A DNA stretch of 64,000 nt. Source: JACRCT01 sp049841135 (GTDB taxonomy: Bacteria > Myxococcota > Myxococcia > Myxococcales > UBA5297). Every line of letters starts with the position of its first letter. Position 1 is the stretch's first letter. Positions 52,521 to 63,053 of this stretch are shown here, piece after piece. Position numbers and translations under genes: made by a program. The notes under the pieces were generated by a model, which was not told the origin of the DNA, made no database searches, and was given only the letters and a program-made list of their open reading frames with translations. The stretch lies in contig JASGHK010000004.1 in the NCBI GenBank assembly GCA_049841135.1, positions 2,914,001 to 2,978,000 of the forward strand, read 5' to 3'.

Positions 52521-55236
52521 TCAGTGGGGCCGCACCGGCAACCCTTCGACCAGCGCCTCCACCGCCTCGATGCGCGGCGGCTTGGCCAGGTGGCGCGCGA
52601 AGCCGGCCTCGCGCGCCCGCTGCAGGTCCTCGGCCTGGGCGTAGCCGCTGAGCGCGACCAGCAGCGTCTCGGAGAGCGCGGGGCAGGCGCGCAGCGCCCG
52701 CGCCACCTCGTACCCGTTCATCCCCGGCAGGCCGACGTCGCAGAAGACGGCCTCGGGCAGGAGCTCGCGCGCCTTGGCCACTCCCGCCGGACCGTCGAAG
52801 GCCAGCGCCACCTCGTGGCCGGCCTCCTGAAGGATGTCGCGCAGCGCCTCGGCGAGGTCCACGTTGTCCTCGATGACCAGCACGCGGTGGCCGCGGCCGG
52901 CCGCGACCGGGGTGCCGGCGGCGACGGCCTCGGCGCCGGGGGCCAGCGGCAGGCGCACCACGAACCGCGCCCCCTGGCCCGGCCCTTCGCTGTGGGCGGT
53001 CACCTGGCCCTCGTGCAGCTCGACCAGGGACTTGACCAGCGCCAGCCCCAGCCCCAGGCCCCCGCTGGCGCGCTCCATCGACCGGTCTGCCTGCACGAAG
53101 GGCTCGAAGACGCGCGCGAGGGTCGCAGGATCCATCCCCACGCCGGTGTCGCTGACCTGCACGACCGCGTGGCCGGCCTCCAGGCCGACGCTGACCTTGG
53201 CGCCACCGCCGCGAGGGGTGAACTTGGCCGAGTTGTGCAGCAGGTTGCCCATCACCTGGCACAGGCGCGCCCGATCGGCGTTGACCAGGACGGGGACGCC
53301 CGGCATCACCACGTCGATGCCGACCCCGCGGTCGTCGAACTCGGCGCGCTGGTCGTCGACGGCCGTCCGCACCACCTCGCACAGGTCGATGCGGCCGCGG
53401 CTCAGCTCCATCTTCCCGCGCGCGATGCGCGTCACGTCCAACAGCTCGTCCACCAGCGCCGACAGGCGGTCCGTCTGGCGGGCGATGACCTCCCTCGCGT
53501 GGCTCGAGCGCTTGGTGCCCGCGGCGACCCGGTCGAGCAGGTAGAGGTTGGCCTTGATGGCGGAGAGCGGGTTGCGCAGCTCGTGGGAGAGGATGGCCAG
53601 GAACTCGCTCTTGTGGCGGTCCGCCTCGCGCAGCGCCTCCTCGACCTTGCGCTGCTCGGTCAGGTCGATCAGCGTGAGGATCAGCCCCGCGGTCTGGCCG
53701 CCTTCGCGGAATGGCTCGGCCCGCACCTGGGAACGGAAGGGCCCCCCGCGCGCCGTCCCGCTCACCACCCGCGAGTCGGCCACCCCGGTCTCGAGGACGC
53801 GTCGGAAGAAGGGACCTGGCGCCTGTGGGGCGTCCAGGTGCATCTCCGCGAGCCTCCTCGGGCCTCTTGCCGATGACCTCGTCGACTCCGTACCCGGACG
53901 GCGGGTTGTAGATCCACGTGTAGCGCAGGTCCCGGTCGAGCGCCGCGACGGTCACCGGCGAGCCCTGCAGCGCGGTGCGGAAGCGCTCCTCGCTCTGGCG
54001 CAGCGCCTCCTCCACCCGCTTCTGCGCGGTGAGGTCGATGATCGCCACGGTCAGCCCCTCGATGTCGCCGCGCTCCCCGCGCAGGGGCTCGGCCCGCAGG
54101 TGGAAGTGCACGGCCCGCTCGCCCACCCGGCACGACACCTGCGTCTCGTAGGGCGCGCCTCCTTCCAGCACGCCTCGGAGCTGCGGGAGCGATCGGCTCG
54201 GGCCCTCGAGCTCCAGGAACTGGTCGGGGCGCTTGCCGGCGACGTCGTCCCACTTCAGGCCCAGGAGCAGGTTGTAGGCCCAGGTCAGGCGCAGCTCCCG
54301 GTCGAGCGTGGCGATGGTCACCGGGGAGCCCTCCAGCGCCACGCGGAAGCGCTCCTCGCTCTGCCGCAGCGCCTCGCTGGTCCGCACGCGCTCGGTCACG
54401 TCGTCGACCAGGGAGAGCACCGAGAAGGTCCCCGACGCGTTCCGGAAGGTCGCGTTGTGCCACTCGCAGTGCAGGACCCGGCCGTCCTTGTGGAGGTTCC
54501 GATTGCGGCTGACGGTGCGCGAGCCCGCGCCGGCGACCATTCCCTTCATCACCTCGTCCACCCGCGGCTTGTCCTCCGGGTGGATCCATTCCCACTCGTC
54601 GATCCGCTTTCCCAGGACCTCCGCCGCGGTCCAGCCGAAGGTGGCGGTGGCCGCCTTCGACCAGCGGACGATCCGGTACTCCGACGTCTCCCACTCGATG
54701 GCCGCGACGGGCGAGTTCTCGAGCAGCGACTCCACCCGCTCCTTGTCGGCGCGCAGCGCCTCGTTGCAGCGCACGCGGTCCGTCACGTCGTGGACCTGGG
54801 ACAAGACTGTGGGAACGCCCCGGGCGTCGCGGAAGACCGAGGCGTACCAGTCGCAGTGGATCACCACGCCGTCCTTGCGCACGTTGCGGCACCTCGCCGT
54901 GTTCGGGAGCCGCTCCTCTCCGGCCAAAACCTGTGCCGCCACCCGCCCCAGCGGCGGCCGGTCGTCCGGCAAGATGCAGCCGAGCTCGTCGAGCCGCTGG
55001 CCCACCGCCTCCATCGCCGTCCAGCCGAAGACGCGCGTCGCCTCCTTCGACCACCGCTGGATGCGCAGGTCCTCGGCGGACCACTCGAGCGTGGCCAGCG
55101 GCGAGCGCTCCAGCAGCGCCTCGAGCCGCTCCGCCGCGGCCCGCTGCTCCTCGCGAGCGCGGGCTTTCGCCGACGGCACACGCTTCCCGTGCCGGCTCCC
55201 GCCGGCACTGCCTGGCCTTCGCGTCTTCGGCTGCAT
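52521..55236 (-). CDS. Multi-PAS hybrid histidine kinase with receiver domain, frame broken
   Basis: The N-terminal 460 residues or so lie in one frame from the ATG at 55236; HisKA to REC lies in another, ending at 52521. Removing one C at 53853/53854 (one G on the coding strand) joins VIGKRPEEL to AEMHLDAPQ and gives about 904 residues. Order: four PAS domains (about 40-155, 165-285, 295-405, 415-540), HisKA with FLAILSHELRNPLSAIK, HATPase with NLLHNSAKFTP and DTGVGMD, and a receiver with FCDVGLPGMNGYE and HLAKPP. All catalytic residues are intact. No membrane helix, so it is likely a cytosolic sensor. Closely similar in its receiver to the 19.3-kb kinase. Confidence 0.85.
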
Positions 55237-55376
55237 CGCTCCCCCCCGGGAACGCGGATGGATGGGTCTTCGTGTCCGACGCCGGATTATTCGCTCGGCG
55301 GACGTCGCCCGCGCAACACCCGAAGCCTTCGTCGCGGAGACTGTCGCCTGCCCAACGTAGGTGCCCGCTCCTTCAC

Positions 55377-55496
55377 TCAGAGCGGGAGTCGCTCGCGCAG
55401 CGCCTCGATACAGGAAGGCTTGGCCCGGTGCTCCTTGAAGCCGGTCTCGCGGGTCTTCTCATCGCCGCGCGCCAGGCCGGTCAGGAGCGAGGCCCC
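55377..55496 (-). pseudogene. Remnant of a response-regulator receiver domain
   Basis: Minus-strand codons read LLTGLARGDEK...TGFKEHRAKPSCIEALRERL and then stop at 55377; an in-frame stop precedes the fragment. This matches the last third of a receiver domain (compare GYAQ...AGF..HLAKP of the neighbouring kinase). It lies 141 bp upstream of the kinase start, so it is probably the leftover of an older kinase copy or of gene conversion. The rest of 55237-55613 shows no gene. Confidence 0.7.
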
Positions 55497-55613
55497 TCAA
55501 GGTGTGAGCGGGTGCGAGAGCCGCGGGCCAGCCACAACCCGAATAGAGGTAGGGCCCCAAGGCTCGACCGACCGGTTCCCCCAGGTTCGACGGCGGGTTC
55601 CGGGGGACAGGGC

Positions 55614-56645
55614 TCAGTTCCAGCGGAAGATCTTCAGGCCCACCAAGAAGCTGGCGACCGCGGTGACCGCGAGGATGGCGGCCTGGGGCGCCACCGCCGA
55701 GAGCCCCGCGCCCTCGTTCATCACCGCGCGGGTCGAGTCGAGCAGCGCCGTCAGCGGCAAGAGCTTGATGGCCGGCTGCAAGAACTCCGGGAAGCGCGAG
55801 TAGGAGAAGAAGACGCCCGAGAGCAGGAACATGGGCATCTGGACGACGTTGATGAGTCCGGTGACGGTCTCGGTGTTGCGCGCCCGCGAGCTGATGAGCA
55901 CCGACACGCCGGCGAAGGCGAACGCGCCCAGCACGACCAGCGCGAGGAAGAGCGCCATCGAGCCGCGGACGACGACGCCGAAGGCGAGCCAGGAGAAGAT
56001 CAGCAGCACCGGCAGCTCCACCGCCAGGAAGAGCATGCGCGCCAGCACGAAGGAGAGCAGGAAGTGGCTGCGCCGCATCGGCGTCGAGACCATCCGCTTG
56101 AGCAGGCGGCGGGTGCGCGTCTCCACCACGACGTAGGCCAGGCCCCACATGCCCGCGGACATGATGTTGGTGCCGATGAGCGCGGGCACCAGGAAGTCGA
56201 TGTAGCGGCCGCCCTGCTCCTGGACGTGCACCTCGGCGGTCGCGGTGGGATCGATGCGGCCTTCGGCGCGCTGCAGGGCGTCGTCGACGATCGCTCGGGC
56301 GAGGCGGCTCTCGGGCTGCTGCGGGTCGAGCTCGTAGGCGCGCGGCGGGCCTGCCCGGACGCAGAGGGCGACCTTGCCGGTGTGCAGCGAGCGCTGCGCC
56401 TGCTCCGGCGGAAGGAGCTTGGAGACGACGTTCGGGGTCTTCTCCAAAACGGCCTGCAGCGCCGCGGCGCCAGGACCATCCTCCACCACCACCTGCACCG
56501 GGTCGGGCGGCCGGCTGCGGAAGGCGATGCCCAGCGCGATGGAGAGCAGGATGGGGAAGCCGAAGCTCCAGAAGACGGTCGAGGGCTCGCGGAAGCTCGT
56601 CCGCAGCCGGCCCATCGTCAGCAGGTAGAGCGGGTGCTTAGTCAC
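55614..56645 (-). CDS. ABC-2 type transporter permease
   Basis: The product is 343 residues from a GTG overlapping the end of the ATPase gene. It begins with a cytoplasmic segment and a helix (VFWSFGFPILLSIALGIAF), a long extracytoplasmic loop (about 45-170), then five helices including LLSFVLARMLFLAVELPVLL and FAFAGVSVLIS. The QMPMFLLSGVFFSYSRFP motif is typical of ABC-2 permeases with the ABC2_membrane_3 layout. It exports an unidentified drug, lipid or polysaccharide together with the adjacent ATPase. Confidence 0.9.
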   Translation of the reverse strand: MTKHPLYLLTMGRLRTSFREPSTVFWSFGFPILLSIALGIAFRSRPPDPVQVVVEDGPGAAALQAVLEKTPNVVSKLLPPEQAQRSLHTGKVALCVRAGPPRAYELDPQQPESRLARAIVDDALQRAEGRIDPTATAEVHVQEQGGRYIDFLVPALIGTNIMSAGMWGLAYVVVETRTRRLLKRMVSTPMRRSHFLLSFVLARMLFLAVELPVLLIFSWLAFGVVVRGSMALFLALVVLGAFAFAGVSVLISSRARNTETVTGLINVVQMPMFLLSGVFFSYSRFPEFLQPAIKLLPLTALLDSTRAVMNEGAGLSAVAPQAAILAVTAVASFLVGLKIFRWN

Positions 56646-57562
56646 GCAGGTGCCGTCCGGTGAGGGTGACGAAGACGTCCTCGAGCGTCGCCGAGTGCGT
56701 CGTCAGGTTCTGCAGCGGGGCCTTCTTCGCCTCGAGGAAGGCGAGCAGCGCCGGCACCGCCACGTGGATGCGGTCGACGGTCAGCGCCCAGGCGCCGTTC
56801 TGGCGGCGGACCTGGGTGACCGCGGCGAGCGCGCCCAGGTCGTTCGCCTCGAGCGCGGCGTCGCTGGTGAACTCGACGATCTCCCTGGCCGACGACCTTG
56901 GCGATGAGCGCGCGCGGGGTGTCGAGCGCGATGACCTTGCCCTTGTCGACGATGGCCACCCGGTCGCACAGCCGCTCGGCCTCGTCCATGTAATGCGTGG
57001 TCAGGAGCACGGTGCGGTTCTGCGCCTTCAGGCCCAGGACGATGTCCCACAGCTGGCGGCGCGACTGCGGGTCGAGGCCGGTCGTCGGCTCGTCGAGGAA
57101 GAGCAGCTCGGGGTCGCCCACCAGCGCGCAGGCCACCGCCAGGCGCTGCTTCTGGCCGCCGGAGAGGCGCTCGAACCAGCTCTTGCGCTTCTCCTCCAGC
57201 GAGACGAGCCGCAGCACCTCCTCGACGTCACGGCCGCGCGCGTAGAAGGAGCGGAACTGCTCCAGCACCTCCTCCACCGTCAGCCGCTCGGGCAGGTAGG
57301 TCTGCTGCAGCGTGATGCCCAGCCGCTCGCGCAGCCAGTGCTCGTCGCTCTTCCAGCGCCGCCCGAGGATCTCGATGTCGCCCGAGGTCGGCTCGAGCAG
57401 GCCCTCGAGGATCTCCGCGGTCGTCGTCTTGCCCGCGCCGTTGGGGCCCAACAGGCCAAAGCACTCGCCGCGGCGGACCTCGAGGTCCAGGCCGTCGACG
57501 GCCAGCACGTCGGGGTCGTAGCGCTTGACGAGGCCGTGACAGGAGATGGCGAGGTCGGTCAT
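56638..57562 (-). CDS. ABC-2 exporter ATP-binding protein, frame broken
   Basis: The ATG at 57562 opens a classical exporter ATPase: Walker A LLGPNGAGKTTTAEIL, Q loop GITLQQTYLPERLT, signature RLSGGQKQRLAVACAL, Walker B LLFLDEPTTGLDPQ and switch His TTHYMDEAE. After VVGQ at about residue 225 the frame slips. Dropping one C from the CCC at 56885-56887 restores QEIVEFTSDAALEAND and a normal C-terminal domain ending LEDVFVTLTGRHLRD at a TAA (56638-56640). The permease GTG overlaps this end. About 307 residues when corrected. As given, translation would run on in a low-complexity Arg-rich frame. Confidence 0.88.
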
Positions 57563-57733
57563 GGGTGCAGGTGCCCGTCGTCGAGGTTGGCGGTGTATAG
57601 CACCCCCACTCCTCCGAAGCAGGGTCCTTGCGACGCGCCGGCCCGGCCGGCCTTCAGCAGGGTGGACGGGCGGCCTCGCTCGCGGTCGAATGCCTCCCGA
57701 CGCGACTCGGCCCCACCCCGCACCGGAGCCCCC

Positions 57734-58270
57734 ATGGCTGCACTGGCACACCTGGGCGTCGGCCTCGCCTCCAAGCGGATCGCCCCGGCGGTCCCGCTCG
57801 CCCTGCTCATCACCGGCGCCTTTGCCATCGACCTGCTCTGGGGCGTCTTCTTCGCCCTGGGTCTCGAGGGCCTGCCGCAGGCCCACCGCCCCTCGTACTA
57901 CTCGCACGGCCTGCTCAGCGCAGCCGGCTGGTCGCTGCTGGCGGGGGCCCTCGCCTGGCTCCTGCGCCGGAACGTGCGCCTGGGCGCCTTCTTCGCGGCG
58001 CTCGTCTTCAGCCACTGGGTCCTCGACTTCATCTCGCAGCCGATGACCTTCCAGTTCCCCGGCTCGCTGGGGCCCCCGCTGCTCTTCGAGGGCTCCCCGA
58101 CCGTGGGCCTGGGCCTGTACTCGACGGCGCTCGGGCAGAACCTGACCGAGTATGGCTGCCTCGTCGTCGGCGGGGTGCTCTACGCGCTCGCGCTGCGCAA
58201 GCTGCGCCGCGCGCGGACGGCGAGCCCGCCCCCGACGCCCCCGACGGTCTCGTCGGGCCCCAAGGCCTGA
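57734..58270 (+). CDS. Membrane protein, DUF457-like (LexA-linked YdjM type possible)
   Basis: The product is 178 residues from the ATG at 57734 with GGAG at 57725. Four to five hydrophobic helices include VPLALLITGAFAIDLLWGVF and AGWSLLAGALAWLL. The motifs YYSHGLLSA and FSHWVLDFISQP place conserved His and Asp residues near the membrane surface, as in DUF457/YdjM membrane proteins proposed to be metal-dependent hydrolases. The C-terminus is Pro-rich and cytoplasmic. It precedes the nuclease-like gene by 40 bp on the same strand. Confidence 0.75.
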   Translation: MAALAHLGVGLASKRIAPAVPLALLITGAFAIDLLWGVFFALGLEGLPQAHRPSYYSHGLLSAAGWSLLAGALAWLLRRNVRLGAFFAALVFSHWVLDFISQPMTFQFPGSLGPPLLFEGSPTVGLGLYSTALGQNLTEYGCLVVGGVLYALALRKLRRARTASPPPTPPTVSSGPKA

Positions 58271-58310
58271 CGCCGGCCTCGCTCGGCGGAGGTATCATCG
58301 CGGCCGACCT

Positions 58311-59765
58311 ATGGGCACTCTCTCGACCTCGATCCCCGCGCTCCTCGACGCGCTCCTGCCGTTCCTCCCCGCCGTCCGTGCCGGACGCGACGATCTGCCG
58401 GAGTGGATCGCCGCCATCGCCGCCCGGCTGTTGCCCAAGCTCGAGGCCGACAAGCAGGTCAAGGCGGCGCTGCGCGAGCTGGAGGAGAGCCCCGGCGACG
58501 AGGACGCCCGGGGCGCCCTGCGGCTGGCCCTGCGCAAGCTCCTCGCCAAGCACCCCGAGCTCGACGCGGACGCCGCGCGTCTGCTGGGCCCGCGCAACCT
58601 CCCCGTCCCGCCGGCGGCGCAGGGCCTGGACGTGCTCGACCCGTCCGACCCGGCGCTCCGGCACCTGGAGATGGTGCGCCTGGTGCGCCTGGGCGTTCCC
58701 GCCGCCGAGGTCGCCCGCCGCTTCCGCGTGGAGCCCTCGCACGTCTTCCACCTCCACGCCGCCTTCAGCGCCCACGGCGTGCTCGCGCTGGCGCAGGGCG
58801 CGCCGGCCCGCCGCTGGTTCGACCAGCTTCGCCACGAGGACCCGCTCCTGCGCCGGCTGGAGATGGTCCGGCTGGTGCGCGCCGGAGCGCCGCTGGAGCT
58901 CGCCGCGGCCGAGTTCGCCGCGGCGCCCGAGTACGTGGAGCGCCTGGTCGCCTCCTTCGAGAAGGACGGGGCGGCGGGGCTCGTCGACGAGGCCGAGGTC
59001 CGCGTCTACGAGGCCAGCCATCCGCCCGAGCTGCGGCTGGCGACCTACAACCTCCACGGCGTCCACGACGGCGACGACGCCCGCTACGCGCTCATCGCCC
59101 GCGAGCTGGCGGCGTTCGCCCCCGACCTCGTCGGCTTCCAGGAGGTCATCGACGGCGCGGGCATCCGCGAGACCAGCGCCCAGCTCGCCGCGAAGATGTC
59201 GGGGATGGCCGGCGCCGACTACCGGACCGTCTACACGCACTGCCACCTCTACATGGAGAAGCACCCCGAGGGCGTCGCCGTCGCCTCGCGCCACCCCTTC
59301 GCCCACAAGGCCAGCATCGACCTCAACACCGGGCTCGCCGGCGGCGCCCGGCCTTCGATGCCCCGCTTCGCCGCCGCCGGCCAGGTCGAGATCCGCGGGC
59401 GGCGGGTGGCCTTCGCCTCCACCCACCTCGACCACGCCGCCGACCCGTCGGTGCGCGGCGCGCAGGCCCGGAAGCTGGTCGCCGAGTTCGAGCGGCTCTT
59501 CCCCGAGGCGCCGCTGCGGGTCATCGCCGGCGACATGAACGACATCCAGGGCTCGCCGGCCATCGCCCACTTCGAGGAGCAGGGCTACGTCGACGCCTAC
59601 CGCGCCTGCCACCCGAAGGGCGGCAACACCTTCACCACCGCCGACCCGCACACGCGCATCGACTTCGTGATGGTCAAGGGGGCCAAGCAGATCGTGTCGG
59701 CCGCCACCGCGCTCTCCCACGCGTCGCTCTCCGACCACCTGGGCGTCTTCGTCGTCGTGCGCTGA
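58311..59765 (+). CDS. Endonuclease/exonuclease/phosphatase-fold protein with N-terminal double HTH
   Basis: The product is 484 residues from the ATG at 58311; the ribosome site is weak (GGAGG about 20 bases upstream). Residues 1-95 are helical. Two related helix-turn-helix-like units occupy about 117-160 and 182-225 (RHLEMVRLVRLGVPAAEVAR and RRLEMVRLVRAGAPLELAAA). The catalytic domain from 240 has all EEP motifs: LATYNLHG, GFQEVID (Glu278, metal), STHLDHAAD, GDMNDIQGS, HTRIDFVMVKG and the final SDHLGVFV (Asp-His). The fold cleaves phosphodiesters or phosphomonoesters. The DNA-binding-like front on an EEP enzyme is unusual. The Fic-PLD gene starts 26 bp downstream. Confidence 0.85.
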   Translation: MGTLSTSIPALLDALLPFLPAVRAGRDDLPEWIAAIAARLLPKLEADKQVKAALRELEESPGDEDARGALRLALRKLLAKHPELDADAARLLGPRNLPVPPAAQGLDVLDPSDPALRHLEMVRLVRLGVPAAEVARRFRVEPSHVFHLHAAFSAHGVLALAQGAPARRWFDQLRHEDPLLRRLEMVRLVRAGAPLELAAAEFAAAPEYVERLVASFEKDGAAGLVDEAEVRVYEASHPPELRLATYNLHGVHDGDDARYALIARELAAFAPDLVGFQEVIDGAGIRETSAQLAAKMSGMAGADYRTVYTHCHLYMEKHPEGVAVASRHPFAHKASIDLNTGLAGGARPSMPRFAAAGQVEIRGRRVAFASTHLDHAADPSVRGAQARKLVAEFERLFPEAPLRVIAGDMNDIQGSPAIAHFEEQGYVDAYRACHPKGGNTFTTADPHTRIDFVMVKGAKQIVSAATALSHASLSDHLGVFVVVR

Positions 59766-59791
59766 CTCACCAAACCGAAGGGGGGCGCGCG

Positions 59792-62700
59792 ATGCCACAC
59801 CGCGCTGGCTACTTCGTCCTCGCCTACCACTGGGACCACCACTGCCACGCGCTGAACGAGCGGCTCAAGGCGCGCTTCGGCGAGGTCCTGGGCACGCTGG
59901 CCGCCGTCGAGCTGTCCGACAAGCCTTCGCCCAAGGCGCTGCTCGAGGCCGCGACCGGCCTGGCCGCGACGCGAGCGGCGGTGGAGGACCACCTCTCGCG
60001 CATGGCCCGGCGCTGCCAGGTCATCGACGAGCTCGGCTACCGCGGGTATGGGACGAACAGGGACCTGGCCGGGGCGCTGCGCACGCTGCAGCGCGAGCAC
60101 CGCGAGGCCTTCGAGCCGGCCTTCCGCGAGCGCTTCGCCCGCCTGACCGCCGCACTCCCGGCGGGCACGCTCCTCCCCGGCGGCACGCTCGAGCGCCTGG
60201 ACGCGGGCGCGGTCGCCACGGCGCTCAAGGCGCGCCGCAAGGGCGGAGCCAAGGCGGAGGCCGCCGAGCCCACGAAGGAGGAGCAGGCCCGCGGGGCGTT
60301 CGCCCGCTACTTCGAGACGATGTCCAAGACGCCCTGGACGGTGAACACCACCATCTTCCAGAAGCTCTTCCTGCAGATGGGGACCGGGTCGGTCACGCTG
60401 ATGCGCGGCCGGGTGGGCGTGGAGAGCCCGCGCCCGCCGCAGGAGCTCAAGGCGCTGGCCAACCGGAACTTCCTGGACATGTTCCACGAGTCCTTCGCCA
60501 GCCTGCACCTGTTCTCGGAGATCGGCCTCGACCTGCTCAAGCGCATCCACTACGTGCTCTCGCGCGACCTGGTCGCCGAGGCCGGCAACTTCCGGACCAT
60601 CGACTTCCCGGACAAGAACGGCGTCAACACCGAGTACGCAAACCTCGACCGGGAGATCGGCGACCTGGGCAAGCTGCTCCGGGAGACGGGACAGAGCTTC
60701 CACGACCTGCCGCGCTTCTTCTGGGACCTCGCGCGCTGCTACTACATGTTCATCGGCATCCACCCGTTCTGGGACTCGAACGGCCGCGTGGGCCGGACGT
60801 TCCTGAACCACATGCTGCTCAAGAAGGGCGTGCCGCCGCTCTCCTTCCGCGAGGAGGACGAGGTCTTCGCCCTGCCCCGCTACGGCGGGACCATGGAGGA
60901 GATGCACGAGTACCTCACGGCCCGGACGCTGCGCTCCATGGACGCCTATGCGCGCGAGCGGTCCCGGCTGGAGGAGCGCGGGCTCTTGACCCGCGAGATC
61001 TTCAACGTCGCGTTCGACTCCGGCTTCCATTTCCGGCAGCTCAACGCGAGCCCGCAGAAGCTGGAGATCTCCTGCACCGCCTACGTGGCCCCCGACGGCT
61101 CGGCGCTCGCGCAGGAGCTGGTGGAGGAGTGCCGGGTGGTGCTGCCCACCGAGGCGCTGGTGCGCACCGGCGGCCTGTACGCGGGCCTGGCCGACTCGGA
61201 GCGCGGCGAGTGGAAGAAGACCCTGGGGCTGCAGGTCCCGGCGAGCATCGAGGAGATCCCCACCGACGTCCCGGGCGCGCGGGCGTTCGAGCTGACCTTC
61301 CTCATGGACCTCGACGAGTCCTACCTGCGGCACGACTGGCTCTACGTCTCCTTCATCTCGCCGAGCGACCGCCGGGTCTTCAGCAACAAGGGCATCTATT
61401 ACGGCACGCGCATCGAGAAGCGCAGCTTCGGCGGCGCCATCGCCGCGCTGGCCGCCGAGCGCTGGGCCCAGCCGGCGTTCAAGTGGATAGGGCCCAAGAA
61501 GCTGGTGCGGCGCGCCCCGGAGGGCGAGGTCGCGCTCCACCCGGGCGGCGTGGGCTTCTCGTTTTTGGCAGGCGGCGCGAGCGGCCTGGCCCTCAAGGTG
61601 CTGCTCGAGGTCTGGCGCTCCGACGGCGCCTGCGAGCGCTACCTGGTGGACGCCAAGCCCCAGGGCGGCTGGGGCGGCGACTGGCAGAAGTGGGAGACGC
61701 GCCAGCTGCCGCTCTTGCCCTGGGACGGCGCGCACGGCCACGTCACCTTCGTCAACTTCGGCTACCTCGTGCACCGCGACGGCCGCGCCCACGCCTCGCA
61801 GTACACCTACAAGTTCGCCAACTTCGCCGACTTCAGCGCCGAGTCCACCGACCGCGACGACTTCTGGGATCCCTCCTACAAGAGCGAGAACGCCTTCCGT
61901 CCGGGCCAGGTCGACCAGGCCGCGCTGCAGCAGGCCTACGACTCCGCCAACGCCCGGCCGCTCGACGTCCGCGTCCTCTTCACCCGCGGCGCGCCGCACA
62001 GCCCGGACCACCCCGTCCGCGAGATCCACCGGGCCATCGACGAGGTCATCGCGCGCAAGAAGGCCGACAAGAAGGGCCGGCACTTCATCCACCTGGCGAT
62101 CTTCGACTTCGACAACGAGCACATCGCCAACCACCTCGTCCACGCGAGGCAGAACGGCGTGGAGGTGGAGTGCATCGCCGACTGGGCAGCCGTGGCCCCG
62201 GTCAACCCGACCGAGAACGTGGCGCGACTGCGCCGCGCCGGCATCCCCGTGCTCGGCGTGGTCCGCAACACCCCGGGCGCCCCGGAAGAGGGCATCGGGA
62301 GCATGCACACCAAGTTCTTCGTCTTCGACGGCGAGGTGGTGCACTCCAGCAGCTACAACCTCCACTTCCACCTGTGGGGCGGCAACCGCGAGGAGACGCT
62401 GGTCTTCCGCTCCCGCGACGTGGCGCTGCTCTACGAGAACGCCTTCCAGGCCATCCGCGGCGGCGTCGTCCAGCCGCTGCAGATCGACCCCTACGCCAGG
62501 CTGAACCTCTACTACTCGTTCGGGTACCAGCAGACGAAGCAGGGCAAGGTGTTCAGGGCCCAGGACGCGCTCGTCACCGAGGCTCAACAACGCCAAGCGC
62601 TCCATCGAGCTGGCGATGTTCGACCTGGGCTTCCTCAAGGGCGTCTCCGCCGCCGACGACTACGAGACCGACGTGGTCACCGCGCTCGTCAACGCCCGCG

Positions 62701-63053
62701 ACCGCGGCGTGAAGGTGAAGATCCTGCTCAACGGGCAGATCGCCCACACCGGGCCGCTGCCGGAGTCCTGGGACAAGGACTTCAAGCGGCCGCTCAAGGC
62801 TGCTGCGCAGCGGCTCAAGGACGCGTGGATGGACGTGGGCTTCGTCTACTACCACGAGAGCATCTACTCGCCCTTGCACCACAAGTTCGCGTCCATCGAC
62901 GGCCGGACCTGCATCATCGGCAGCTACAACTGGTACGAGGCCTCGGTCATCTCCGACGAGGTGCTGCTCGTCTTGCGCGACGAGGCGCTCGCGCGCTCGC
63001 TCTCCGACGAGATCCGGCAGATCGAGTCCACGCTGCGCATCGGGCGGGATTGA
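59792..63053 (+). CDS. Fic (AMP-transferase) and phospholipase D fusion protein, frame broken
   Basis: About 1086 residues once one G is removed from the GG at 62581-62582, which restores ALVTELNNAKRSIELAMFDL; AAGGGGGG precedes the ATG. The Fic core at 324-335 reads HPFWDSNGRVGR, the canonical HxFx(D/E)GNGRxxR with Ser for the first Gly. A beta-rich middle (about 400-700) has no recognised family. Two phospholipase D HKD motifs follow: SMHTKFFVFDG (His839, Lys841) and LHHKFASIDG (His1030, Lys1032), each followed by a GSYN/SSYN-type strand. No signal or membrane helix is visible. Fic domains usually transfer AMP to target proteins; PLD domains cleave phosphodiesters in lipids or nucleic acids. 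Probably co-transcribed with the upstream EEP gene. Confidence 0.85.

Noticed and set aside
59597..62638. 1013-codon minus-strand open frame opposite the Fic-PLD gene
   Set aside because: Same codon-bias artefact; the plus strand holds Fic and HKD motifs.
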